NCBI RefSeq assembly: GCF_900100395.1
Contig: NZ_FNFB01000002.1
Location: 433,074-497,073 of the forward strand
Length of the DNA stretch: 64,000 bases
Reading direction: 5' to 3'
DNA from: Nonomuraea maritima
Lineage (GTDB): Bacteria; Actinomycetota; Actinomycetes; Streptosporangiales; Streptosporangiaceae
Below are positions 53,121-60,459 of this stretch, in pieces. The notes under the pieces were generated by a model. The model ran no database searches. It had not been told where the DNA came from and saw only the letters and a program-made list of their open reading frames with translations. The position numbers and the translations under genes were made by a program. Each line of letters starts with the position of its first letter. Position 1 is the stretch's first letter.

Positions 53121-53146
53121 CCGACGCTTTCCCCCAAAAGCGCCGG
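53121..53146. other. Second hairpin with a shared CCCCCA loop
   Basis: CCGACGCTTT pairs with AAAGCGCCGG (one mismatch) around CCCCCA. The loop and its edges repeat the TTCCCCCAAA of the hairpin 20 bp to the left. It could be part of a tandem terminator or a structured RNA. Confidence 0.55.
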
Positions 53147-53297
53147 CGGTCCCGCACTTTGCGAACCGCGGTCCCCCTCCGCGTCCGCATCGGTGAAGGT
53201 CCTCCGGTCAGTCGCAACCGCTCCTGACCTGCTACAACGCTACCGAGCCGAATGCAACGGTCGCGTCATAACGGGGTCGAATATCGGTTTAATCCAT

Positions 53298-53690
53298 TTA
53301 CGGAAGTTCCAACCGAACGTCAGTCCCCTCCTGGAGTGACCGGCTCACCGTGCAGTGCTTGTCGTGGACCCGCTCGGCGACCTCCCTGAACACCTTGTCG
53401 GCCGCCTCCGTCGGCACTTCGACGTCGTACGTCACCGTCACCGGCCCCAGCTTGTTGACCTCGACCTTCTCCGCCTGGACGGTCATCTGCAGCCGCACCA
53501 GCCGATGCCCCCGCTTGGCGGTCAGCGGCTCGACGGTCACGATGTTGCACCCGCCCACCGCCGCCAGGAGGAGCTCCACGGGCGTGAACGCCCCGTCCTC
53601 GTCGCCGCCGCCGATCCGTACCTCTGCGCCGCGGGCGTTGGTAGCCCGGAACCCGCCGTCGTCTGTCCGCTCAACACGCACGTTAGCCAT
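53298..53690 (-). CDS. OsmC family peroxiredoxin-like protein
   Basis: This 130-residue protein has the OsmC fold. FTPVELLLAAVGGCNIVTVE holds the first redox Cys, and the second is in HDKHCTVSRSLQEG. This pair reduces organic hydroperoxides in OsmC/Ohr proteins. GADVRI-like strands and the acidic start are typical of the actinobacterial branch. ATG 53690 is divergent from the small reductase-like gene. A cytoplasmic thiol-peroxidase role is likely. Confidence 0.93.
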   Translation of the reverse strand: MANVRVERTDDGGFRATNARGAEVRIGGGDEDGAFTPVELLLAAVGGCNIVTVEPLTAKRGHRLVRLQMTVQAEKVEVNKLGPVTVTYDVEVPTEAADKVFREVAERVHDKHCTVSRSLQEGTDVRLELP

Positions 53691-53742
53691 GTTTCAGACC
53701 CTACTCAGCCGGTTCTCATGTTCGTTGCGCAAGGTGAGAGAC

Positions 53743-54165
53743 ATGGCTACCAAGGAGAACGCTCACCACGGCCCGGCCCTCCTCCTGCCGCGCACCGGAC
53801 GGCGGCCCGGAGCCTCCCGGCCGCGGCTGTTCATCGCCACCGGTCTCGACCCGTCGACGCTGGGCAGCCGGCTCGCCGCCACGCGGGCTCGCGGGGGCGA
53901 CACCGCGGCCGTCTACCGCGCAGAACGCGTCACCGACGAACTCCTCGACCTCCAGAACCGCTACGGCCTCATCCTCGTGGTGGGCGCCGAACACGACCCC
54001 CGCGCGAAGGAACGGGTCAGCGCGTCAGGGCTGAGTCGCGAAATTCCCGACATCGCCGACCGCGAGGTGGTGGTGGCCGGTCCGCGCCCGTTCCGGAAGT
54101 ACGTCGCCGGCGCTCTCGCCCGCCTGGCGGTACCGAGGTCGCAGGTGAGCTTCACGTCGGGGTGA
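53743..54165 (+). CDS. Orphan NAD(P)-binding module of a flavin/ferric reductase
   Basis: This 140-residue protein has a Rossmann-like half resembling the C-terminal NAD-binding domain of ferredoxin-NADP reductase-type oxidoreductases. It contains LFIATGLDPSTLGSRLAA, then YGLILVVGAEHDPRAKERV and a closing GPRPFRKYVAGALARLAVPR followed by SQVSF. The FAD-binding N-terminal barrel is missing altogether. No ferredoxin domain is fused either. It is transcribed just ahead of apbE, so it may work with flavinylated partners. Whether it is a truncated gene or a true standalone module is unclear. Confidence 0.6.
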   Translation: MATKENAHHGPALLLPRTGRRPGASRPRLFIATGLDPSTLGSRLAATRARGGDTAAVYRAERVTDELLDLQNRYGLILVVGAEHDPRAKERVSASGLSREIPDIADREVVVAGPRPFRKYVAGALARLAVPRSQVSFTSG

Positions 54166-54223
54166 GGGTTTAGCCTGAGCATATGGCCTACCTGGAAGCG
54201 TGAGCTGCGGACGAGGAGGCAAG

Positions 54224-55000
54224 GTGACGACTTTCCCCGGAAGCGCCCGTGTCGAATGGGTCATGGGCATGCCGGTCAGCGTGGACATCCGCACGGCCCT
54301 GCCGGAGCGGGAGCTCACACCCGTACTGGACGACGCGTTCTCCTGGTTGAGGTGGGTGGCCGACACCTTCGACCCCGACAACGAGGACAGCCAGATCGCC
54401 CGGCTCAACAGCGGCCGCACGATCCGTCAGGTCCCCGAGCTGGTCGAGGTCCTTCACCGCTGCGACGAGATCAGCCGGGCCACCAACGGCTGGTTCGAGG
54501 CCCGCGTCGACGGCGTCACCGACCCGTCCGGCTACATCAAGGGCTGGGCGCTGGAGCGGCTGTCGCGCGGCCTGTGCAACGCCGGCGCGGTCGACCACCG
54601 CATCGTCGCGGGCGGCGACATCAGGGTGCGCGGCTCGGCCATGCCGGGCAAGCCGTGGCGCACTGCCGTACGCGACCCGCGCACCGGCGTGGTCCGCGCG
54701 GTCGTGCACGCCCACGACCTGGGAATCTCCACCTCGGGCCGCCGTCCCGTCGTCGACCCGCACACCGGGAAGGTGCAGGAGGACGTCGGTTCCGTCACGG
54801 TGATCGGCCCTGACCTCGGCCTGACCGACGCGTACGCCACCGCGCTGTTCGCGATGGGACCCGCGCGGGCGCGGCGCTTCGCCGTCGACCTGGCTGCGGA
54901 GGGGCCGTACGAGACCATGATCATCACCCGCAACGGGCAGGAGATCTCGACGCCCGGCTTCGCCCGGCGCAGCGGCGCGGCCGACCGCCTGGCCGTCTGA
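54224..55000 (+). CDS. apbE: FAD:protein FMN transferase
   Basis: This is a 258-residue ApbE-type flavin transferase that attaches FMN to Thr/Ser of target proteins. Visible motifs are the start VEWVMGMPVSVDIRT, the FMN-loop GYIKGWALERL, IVAGGDIRVRG, LGISTSGRRPVVDPHTGK and LTDAYATALFAMG, where the Asp/Thr bind Mg and FAD. GTG 54224 has GGAGG. It lacks a lipoprotein signal and so is cytoplasmic. The expected DxxxSGAT-type FMN-binding target is not in the window. Confidence 0.93.
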   Translation: MTTFPGSARVEWVMGMPVSVDIRTALPERELTPVLDDAFSWLRWVADTFDPDNEDSQIARLNSGRTIRQVPELVEVLHRCDEISRATNGWFEARVDGVTDPSGYIKGWALERLSRGLCNAGAVDHRIVAGGDIRVRGSAMPGKPWRTAVRDPRTGVVRAVVHAHDLGISTSGRRPVVDPHTGKVQEDVGSVTVIGPDLGLTDAYATALFAMGPARARRFAVDLAAEGPYETMIITRNGQEISTPGFARRSGAADRLAV

Positions 55001-55046
55001 CTCGGTCCGACGCGGCGGCCCGGCAAGCGAGCCGCCGCCGGGCCGG

Positions 55047-55325
55047 TCAGGCGTCGGGGTGCCCGCGCAGGTACTCGATGTAGACGGGGCGCAGCGCCTC
55101 CCCCAGCTTGCCCTCGCCTGCGGCGATGGCGTCGCTGAGCAGCGCGGAGAGCTTGCTCAGGTCGTTGGCGCTCTCGGTCGTGTGGCCGCTCGCGGCCTCG
55201 GCGGCCGGGATCATCTTGAGCAGGTCCCACAGGAAGCCCAGGTCTCCGTGGCGGACGGCGTAGCGCACCGCGCGTTCGTGCAGCTCGTGAGCCGGCAGCG
55301 ACTCAAGCTCGTTCACGTCCATCAT
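55047..55325 (-). CDS. Conserved small actinobacterial protein
   Basis: This is a 92-residue acidic, mainly helical protein starting MMDVNELESLPAHELHERAV. It has a LGFLWDLLKMIPAAEAASG stretch and a YIEYLRGHPDA end. It has no signal or membrane helix. I recognise the family only as a conserved hypothetical in actinomycetes. The ATG is at 55325 (or 55322). A GGGGG precedes it. Confidence 0.7.
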   Translation of the reverse strand: MMDVNELESLPAHELHERAVRYAVRHGDLGFLWDLLKMIPAAEAASGHTTESANDLSKLSALLSDAIAAGEGKLGEALRPVYIEYLRGHPDA

Positions 55326-55358
55326 GCATCCCCCTGCACGCCTTCCCGCCCGCCGCCG

Positions 55359-55546
55359 CCATAACGGCGATCCCGCGCCCCTCGTCGCCCGAAGTGGAAG
55401 GACCCCTTCCCGCCGTAACGGCGATCAAGCGCCGTTGTGGCCCGAAGCGGAATTCTGTAGGCGGTTCATGCGCGGTCGTCGCCCCCGAAGCGAAGCACCT
55501 CTTCCGTCCGCCGATCATGCGCGGTCGTCGCTCCGAAGTGGAAGGA
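55359..55546 (+). repeat. Four degenerate direct repeats upstream of the holin-like gene
   Basis: Four related units spaced about 55 bp start near 55359, 55411, 55467 and 55516. Each ends in CCCGAAGNGGAAG or a variant. The last two share TCATGCGCGGTCGTCGC almost exactly, and the first two share TAACGGCGATC. The last unit supplies the GGAAGGA ribosome site of the downstream gene. They look like decaying tandem duplications of a 5' region. Confidence 0.6.
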
Positions 55547-55555
55547 TCGATCAGT

Positions 55556-55936
55556 GTGAAGTTCATCATCAGAACCCTCGCCGCCGCGGCGGCCCTGTGG
55601 GTCGCCATCCAGCTCGTCGACGGCATCCAGGTGTCGGCCCCCGCCGGCTCGGCGACGTACTGGGGCGTCCTGCTGATCGTGGCTTTGATCTTCGGCGTGG
55701 TCAACGCCATCGTCAAGCCGGTCGTGAAGGCCCTCGGCTGCGCGATCATCGTCCTGACGCTGGGCCTGTTCCTGCTGGTGATCAACGCGGCGATGCTGCT
55801 GCTCACCGGCTGGATCGCGGGTCAGCTCGACATCCCCTTCCACGTCGACAACTTCTATCCGGCGGCGTTCTGGGGAGCCATCATCGTCAGCGTGGTGAGC
55901 TGGCTGCTCGGACTGTTCATCCCCGACAACGACTGA
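55556..55936 (+). CDS. Phage-holin-family (superfamily IV) four-helix membrane protein
   Basis: This is a 126-residue protein of four hydrophobic helices: RTLAAAAALWVAIQLV, YWGVLLIVALIFGVVNAIV, VLTLGLFLLVINAAMLLL and AAFWGAIIVSVVSWLLGLF. The LGLFLLVINAAMLLLTGWIA signature is that of the mycobacterial 4-TMS holin superfamily. It is widespread in bacteria and generally not phage-borne. GTG 55556 has GGAAGGA. Role unknown. No phage genes accompany it. Confidence 0.9.
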   Translation: MKFIIRTLAAAAALWVAIQLVDGIQVSAPAGSATYWGVLLIVALIFGVVNAIVKPVVKALGCAIIVLTLGLFLLVINAAMLLLTGWIAGQLDIPFHVDNFYPAAFWGAIIVSVVSWLLGLFIPDND

Positions 55937-55941
55937 CCCGC

Positions 55942-56931
55942 TCAGGTGGCGCGGGCGACGGAGCCTCGTTCGCGCAGAGTGGGTTTCTGGACGACGCGGC
56001 GGCGGCGGGCGCCCCCGTCGGCCGCCGCCGCGACAAGCTCGACGGCCGCGCGCACGATGTTGTCGATGTTCCAGTCGACCGTGGTGAGGCCCGGCGAGAG
56101 CAGGCCCGACATCGGGTGGTCGTCGTAGCCCATCACCGACACGTCGCCGGGGATCGACAGCCCGAGGTCGCGCGCCGCCGCGTAGACGCCGTACGAGATG
56201 GAGTCGGCGAAGGAGAACACCGCGCTGGGCTTTTTCACGGTCAGCAGCTCACGGGCCGCCGCGGTGGCCGCGGCCAGGCCGTGACCGGAGGTGACGAGTT
56301 CGACATCGAGCCCCAGCCGGTCGGCCTCCGAGGTGACGTGCACGTCGGCGGGCCGGTCGGGCGTGCTGGCCCGGGTCGGCGTGAGCACGGCGACGCGGCG
56401 GTGGCCCATCGACAGCAGGTGTTCGAGGGCGAGCGTGACCCCGCGGCGGTTGTCGAAGACGACCTCGCCGGCCGTTCCGCCGATGGAGTCGCCGATCGCG
56501 ACCACCGGCACCGACTCGCACAGCTCGCGCCAGAACGGCGCGGCGGGATCGATCGGCTGCACGATCAGGCCGTCGACCCGCTGGTCGCGCAGCTGCTGGG
56601 CGAGTGCCCGCTCGCGGGCCGGGTCGCCGACCGCGTCGAGGATGAGGGCGTAGCGGTCCTTCTCCCGCAGGCCCCTGCTGATGCCGACGGCGAGCGACTG
56701 CTGCCACAGGTCTTCGAGCGAGCCGCACAGCAGGCCGATCATGCCGCTGCGGCCGCTGGCCAGGGCGCGGGCGATGGGGTCGGCTTCGTAGCCGAGTTCG
56801 GCGGCGGCGGCGCGCACGCGTTCGATGGTCTCCTCGGACACCTGAAGGCCGCGCAGCGCGTAGGAGACGGCCGCGGGTGACAGGCCCGTGGCCTGAGCCA
56901 CCTCACGGATCGTGGCTCTCTTGCGAGGCAT
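55942..56931 (-). CDS. LacI family transcriptional regulator
   Basis: This is a 329-residue repressor. The LacI helix-turn-helix TIREVAQATGLSPAAVSYAL with hinge helix is at residues 7-50. A periplasmic-binding-like sensor follows, with RVDGLIVQPIDP, RRVAVLTPTRAS, FSFADSISYGVY and DVSVMGYDDHPMSGLLSPGL. It is divergent from the amidohydrolase-cysteine dioxygenase pair, its most likely target. The ligand is unknown. A ribosome site lies ahead of ATG 56931. Confidence 0.93.
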   Translation of the reverse strand: MPRKRATIREVAQATGLSPAAVSYALRGLQVSEETIERVRAAAAELGYEADPIARALASGRSGMIGLLCGSLEDLWQQSLAVGISRGLREKDRYALILDAVGDPARERALAQQLRDQRVDGLIVQPIDPAAPFWRELCESVPVVAIGDSIGGTAGEVVFDNRRGVTLALEHLLSMGHRRVAVLTPTRASTPDRPADVHVTSEADRLGLDVELVTSGHGLAAATAAARELLTVKKPSAVFSFADSISYGVYAAARDLGLSIPGDVSVMGYDDHPMSGLLSPGLTTVDWNIDNIVRAAVELVAAAADGGARRRRVVQKPTLRERGSVARAT

Positions 56932-56958
56932 TGACCCAGCCTATGCCGTGGCGGGGGC

Positions 56959-56987
56959 GGCTCGCCCTCACGAAGCGTCGGCGAGCC
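56959..56987. promoter_or_regulatory. Inverted repeat in the LacI/amidohydrolase intergenic region
   Basis: GGCTCGCC and GGCGAGCC form an 8-bp inverted repeat with a 13-nt spacer, close to the lacI-type start. Operator or hairpin cannot be separated by eye. The remaining intergenic sequence contains no other obvious palindrome. Confidence 0.35.
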
Positions 56988-57089
56988 GGTGGCACGGCGT
57001 AGCCGCGACCCGCCCGGCGAGGGTGATGGCGCAGGTGCGAGCCATAACCATGTATTGTGAGTAGGAAATAGGGGAAGGAGGTCCCGGCC

Positions 57090-58025
57090 GTGAGCATCGA
57101 CGTGCACCAGCACCTGTGGACGCCCGCGTTCATCGCGGCGCTGCGCGCCCGTACCTCGCCGCCCCGGCTCGACGGCTGGACGCTGCTCCTCGACGGCGAG
57201 CCACCGTACGAGGTGAACCCGGCCGACCACGAGCACCGCGACACCTCCGGCCTGGAGCTGGCGCTGGTGTCGCTGTCGAGCCCGCTCGGGATCGAGTTCC
57301 TGCCGCCCGAGGAGTCCTGGCCACTGATCGACGCCTACCACGAGGGCGCGCTGGCACTCGGCGAGCCGTTCGGGGCGTGGGCGGCCACCTGCCACAGCGA
57401 CCCCGACCCCGGCCGCCTGGCCGCCGACCTCGACCGCGGGTTCGCCGGCCTGCAGATCCCGGCCACCGCCCCGCCCGACGACCGGCTGCTCGAAGTGCTC
57501 ACCGCCCGCGACCTGCCGTTGTTCGTGCATCCAGGACCTGCGGCCCCGGCGCCCGGCGCGCCGTCGTGGTGGCCCGCGCTGGTGCCGTACGTGCAGCAGA
57601 TGCACGCCGCCTGGCACCACTTCCACGCCGCCGTCCGGCCCCGGCACCCGCGGTTGCGCGTCTGCTTCGCGCTGCTCGCCGGGCTCGCACCGCTGCACTC
57701 CGAGCGCCTCATCGCCCGGGGCGGCGGCGGTCGCGGCCGCGTCGACCCCGACGTCTTCGTCGAGACCTCGTCGTACGGGCCGCGCGCGATCGACGCGATC
57801 GTCCGCGAACTGGGGGTGGACGTCGTGGTCAACGGCTCCGACGCCCCCTACGCCACCGCCCCCGACCCCGGCCTCGGCGCCGCCGCCACCCACGCCATCC
57901 GCGTCACCAACCCCCGACGCCTCCTCGGCACATGTTCCGCCACCGGGCGATGTCGTCCCACGAGGCAACCCCACGACCCAGAACGCAGCTACGCCCAAGA
58001 GCACGGAAAGGAGTCTCGTACGTGA
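57090..58025 (+). CDS. Amidohydrolase-like TIM-barrel hydrolase
   Basis: This 311-residue protein begins with the metal-binding DVHQHLWTP (His-x-His) and has the barrel strands ALVSLSSPLGIEFLPPEE, FAGLQIPA and PLFVHPG. The active-site Asp is likely in VVVNGSDAPYATAP. This matches amidohydrolase_2 enzymes that hydrolyse or decarboxylate small acids. GTG 57090 follows GGGGAAGGAGG. The last four bases overlap the cysteine dioxygenase start (GTGA), so the two are coupled. Confidence 0.88.
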   Translation: MSIDVHQHLWTPAFIAALRARTSPPRLDGWTLLLDGEPPYEVNPADHEHRDTSGLELALVSLSSPLGIEFLPPEESWPLIDAYHEGALALGEPFGAWAATCHSDPDPGRLAADLDRGFAGLQIPATAPPDDRLLEVLTARDLPLFVHPGPAAPAPGAPSWWPALVPYVQQMHAAWHHFHAAVRPRHPRLRVCFALLAGLAPLHSERLIARGGGGRGRVDPDVFVETSSYGPRAIDAIVRELGVDVVVNGSDAPYATAPDPGLGAAATHAIRVTNPRRLLGTCSATGRCRPTRQPHDPERSYAQEHGKESRT

Positions 58026-58573
58026 GCACCATCACCAGCACCAGCCAGATCCAGGACGGGGGCACCTGCGCCGGCCTGCCCGAACGCACGCTCGACCGGT
58101 GTGAGCTGCGCGAACTTGTCGACGAGCTGGCCGCCCACCCGGAGGAGTGGCTGCACGAGGTCGAATTCCCCGAAGGCGACGGACGGCACTACGCCTCGCT
58201 CTACCGCGACGCGTACGTGGACGTCTGGCTGCTGTGCTGGCGGCCCGAGGACGACACGGGCTGGCACGACCACGACATCTCCTCCGGAGCGGTGCACGTG
58301 GTGCAGGGAGCGCTGCGGGAATGCAATCCGCGCATCGGCGGCGAACACCTCGAGACCGTCGTCACGGAGGGACAGTCGTTCTCGTTCGGTCCCGACCACA
58401 TCCACCGCCTGACCGGCGCGGTCGACAGGAGCGTGTCGATCCACGCCTACTCGCCGCCGCTGTGGCGGCTCGGGCAGTACTCGATCGACTCCTCCGGCGT
58501 GATGCGGCGGGTCTCGGTGAGCTACGCCGACGAGCTCAGGCCGATGGACCAGCAGGTCGAGTCGGTGGCCTGA
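58022..58573 (+). CDS. Cysteine dioxygenase-family cupin
   Basis: This 183-residue protein has a cupin fold with the iron ligands His82 and His84 in TGWHDHDISSG and a third His near 126-128 (GPDHIHRL). The spacing resembles bacterial cysteine dioxygenases, which convert cysteine to cysteine sulfinate, or thiol dioxygenases acting on related thiols. The N terminus through residue 45 is less conserved. Coupled to the amidohydrolase, it probably forms a short thiol or sulfur-compound pathway under LacI control. Confidence 0.88.
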   Translation: MSTITSTSQIQDGGTCAGLPERTLDRCELRELVDELAAHPEEWLHEVEFPEGDGRHYASLYRDAYVDVWLLCWRPEDDTGWHDHDISSGAVHVVQGALRECNPRIGGEHLETVVTEGQSFSFGPDHIHRLTGAVDRSVSIHAYSPPLWRLGQYSIDSSGVMRRVSVSYADELRPMDQQVESVA

Positions 58574-59216
58574 GGACGCAGCAGCTCCCGCACGGCTCCA
58601 CGTCCGGCAACGTGATCCACAGGCAGCACGTACGACGGAAGTAGGTGTCTCCGGCGGGCTCGACCAGCCCGTCGACCGGGGGCCCGATCTCGCGCAGCAG
58701 CCGCATGTAGTCGCCCGGCACCATCGAGGTCAGCGGGTGGGCGATCGCCTCCGCCGTGGAACCCCACAGCGTGCGCTCGCCCACCTTGGCCAGCGCGTTG
58801 GTCGCCCTGACCAGCGGCAGCTGCGACTCCTGCAGCGCCTCCGCGATCGCCGCGGCACCGGAGCCCCAGGTCACCCGCGTGGCCGCGATCGTCACCCCGG
58901 CGCCCGACACCTTGAACCAGGTGTCGGGCAGCCGCATGAGCGGCACCCGGCCGTCGAGCGCCCAGCCGAGGGCCATCGGCAGCGTGTGCCAGTAGCCGTA
59001 CGTCTTCCAGAACAGCGCCGCGCCGACGTGCCGCGGGGCGTTCCAGCGCGCGGCCGTCTCGTCGACGAGCCCCGCCAACAGCGCGTACGGCTCCCGCAGC
59101 AGCTCGGCCGCGGGCGTCCAGGTGTCGTCCGGCTCGATGACGAGCTCGGGGTCGACCCCGAGCACGCCGCCGCGCTCGGCGGCCAGCCGCCGCAGCGTGC
59201 CGATCAGCGCTCGCAT
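58536..59216 (-). CDS. FhuF-like ferric reductase (2Fe-2S, C-terminal CC...C..C)
   Basis: This 226-residue protein ends with RRTCCLWITLPDVEPCGSCC, the four-Cys [2Fe-2S] motif of FhuF and siderophore-iron reductases. The body has the FhuF-type LFWKTYGYWHTLPMALGWAL core. It would release iron from ferric siderophores in the cytoplasm. Its 3' end overlaps the convergent cysteine dioxygenase gene by 38 bp, and its start overlaps the MFS gene by 13 bp. A palindrome (59219-59236) lies just upstream. Confidence 0.88.
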   Translation of the reverse strand: MRALIGTLRRLAAERGGVLGVDPELVIEPDDTWTPAAELLREPYALLAGLVDETAARWNAPRHVGAALFWKTYGYWHTLPMALGWALDGRVPLMRLPDTWFKVSGAGVTIAATRVTWGSGAAAIAEALQESQLPLVRATNALAKVGERTLWGSTAEAIAHPLTSMVPGDYMRLLREIGPPVDGLVEPAGDTYFRRTCCLWITLPDVEPCGSCCVLRPPTRPAGPSA

Positions 59217-60391
59217 GGGTCAAGACTAGCCTTGACCAGGACGGCGGGCCGTCCGGCGAACCAGCCCGCCACGAGCTGCGCGCCCAGCATGACGAGCCCG
59301 GTGACGAGCGGCACGGTCCAGCCGCCCGAGGCCTGCCGCAGGAGGCCGAACAGCAGCGGCCCGAGCGCCGCGATCACGTAGCCGACCGACTGGGCCACGG
59401 CCGACAGCGCGGTCACCTCGGCCGGGTTGGCCGGGCGCAGGGCGATGATGAGCAGCGCCAGCGCGAACGAGGCGCCCTGGCCGATGCCGAGCACGACCAT
59501 CCACAGCCACGGCACCGTCATGGGGGCCAGCAGCACGCCGAGGTAGCCGGCGACGGTCAGCACGCACGCCGCCATGACGTACGGCACCTGCGAGGCCCGC
59601 CGGCCGGCCAGCACGGGGACGGCGAGCGAGGTGCCGACCTGGACCAGGTTCGTGAGGCTGAGCAGGTAGCCCGCCTGGTCGGCGGCGAGCCCGGCCTCCA
59701 GGTAGATCGTCGGGAGCCAGGCCAGCATGACGTAGAAGGTGAGCGACTGCAGGCCCATGAGGGCGGTGACGTACCAGGTGACGCGGCTGCGCAGGACCGC
59801 GCCGAAGGGACGCGGGCCGTTGCCCGCCCCCTCGGGCCGGCGCACCGCCTGGGGCAGCCAGAGCAAAGCCGCGAGCAGAGCCGGGACGGCGAGCAGGGCG
59901 GAGACGCCACGCCAGCCGTACCCGGTGGCGTGTTCGAGCGGGATCACCAGGGCCGAGGAGGCCGCCGCGCCGGCCACGACCATGGAGACGTACACGCCGG
60001 TCATGAGGTTGACCTTGGTGGGGAAGTGCTGCTTGACGATGCCCGGCATCGACACGTTCATGACGGCGATGGCGGTGGCGGCGAGAGCGGAGCCGAGATA
60101 CAGCACGGGAGCGCCGCCGAGGCCGCGCAGCGTCAGGCCCGTGGCGATCACGAGCAGGCCGGCCAGCAGCGTACGGTCGAGTCCGAAGCGCCGGGCGAGC
60201 AGGGGCGTGACGGGGCCGAACAGGCCGAGGCAGACCACCATGACGGTGGTGATCGCGCCGCCCCCCGCGGGTGTGAGTCCGACGTCGTCCATGATCTCGT
60301 CGAGCAGGGGGGAGACACCCGCGATGGCCGGACGCAGGTTGAGGGCGGCCAGCACGAATCCGGCCAGTAGTAAGACGGATCGGAACGACAT
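59204..60391 (-). CDS. MFS transporter (CynX/NimT type)
   Basis: This is a 395-residue 12-helix MFS protein of the cyanate/nitroimidazole-transport subfamily. It has LLLAGFVLAALNLRPAIAGV, VVCLGLFGPVTPLLARRFGL and the second-half LTFYVMLAWLPTIYLEAGL signature. ATG 60391 (MSFRSV) is chosen over an upstream in-frame codon. It is followed by the FhuF-like gene with a 13-bp overlap. Substrate unknown. A metal-siderophore link is possible only by adjacency. Confidence 0.9.
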   Translation of the reverse strand: MSFRSVLLLAGFVLAALNLRPAIAGVSPLLDEIMDDVGLTPAGGGAITTVMVVCLGLFGPVTPLLARRFGLDRTLLAGLLVIATGLTLRGLGGAPVLYLGSALAATAIAVMNVSMPGIVKQHFPTKVNLMTGVYVSMVVAGAAASSALVIPLEHATGYGWRGVSALLAVPALLAALLWLPQAVRRPEGAGNGPRPFGAVLRSRVTWYVTALMGLQSLTFYVMLAWLPTIYLEAGLAADQAGYLLSLTNLVQVGTSLAVPVLAGRRASQVPYVMAACVLTVAGYLGVLLAPMTVPWLWMVVLGIGQGASFALALLIIALRPANPAEVTALSAVAQSVGYVIAALGPLLFGLLRQASGGWTVPLVTGLVMLGAQLVAGWFAGRPAVLVKASLDPCER

Positions 60392-60459
60392 AGTGGAACA
60401 CTCTGGCACACCCGTTCGACCACGTTGTCGCCCCCTCCCTGATAGGAAATGATCCAGGC

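Noticed and set aside
52534..53339. Long reading frames across the minisatellite region in four frames
   Set aside because: They are Gly/Arg/Ala/Pro-rich readings of the 13- and 7-bp repeats. Frames stay open only because of high G+C. No ribosome site, no homology and no codon-position bias.
55556..55936. Prophage because of the holin-family gene
   Set aside because: This family is common in chromosomes without phage. No phage structural, lysin or integrase genes lie nearby.
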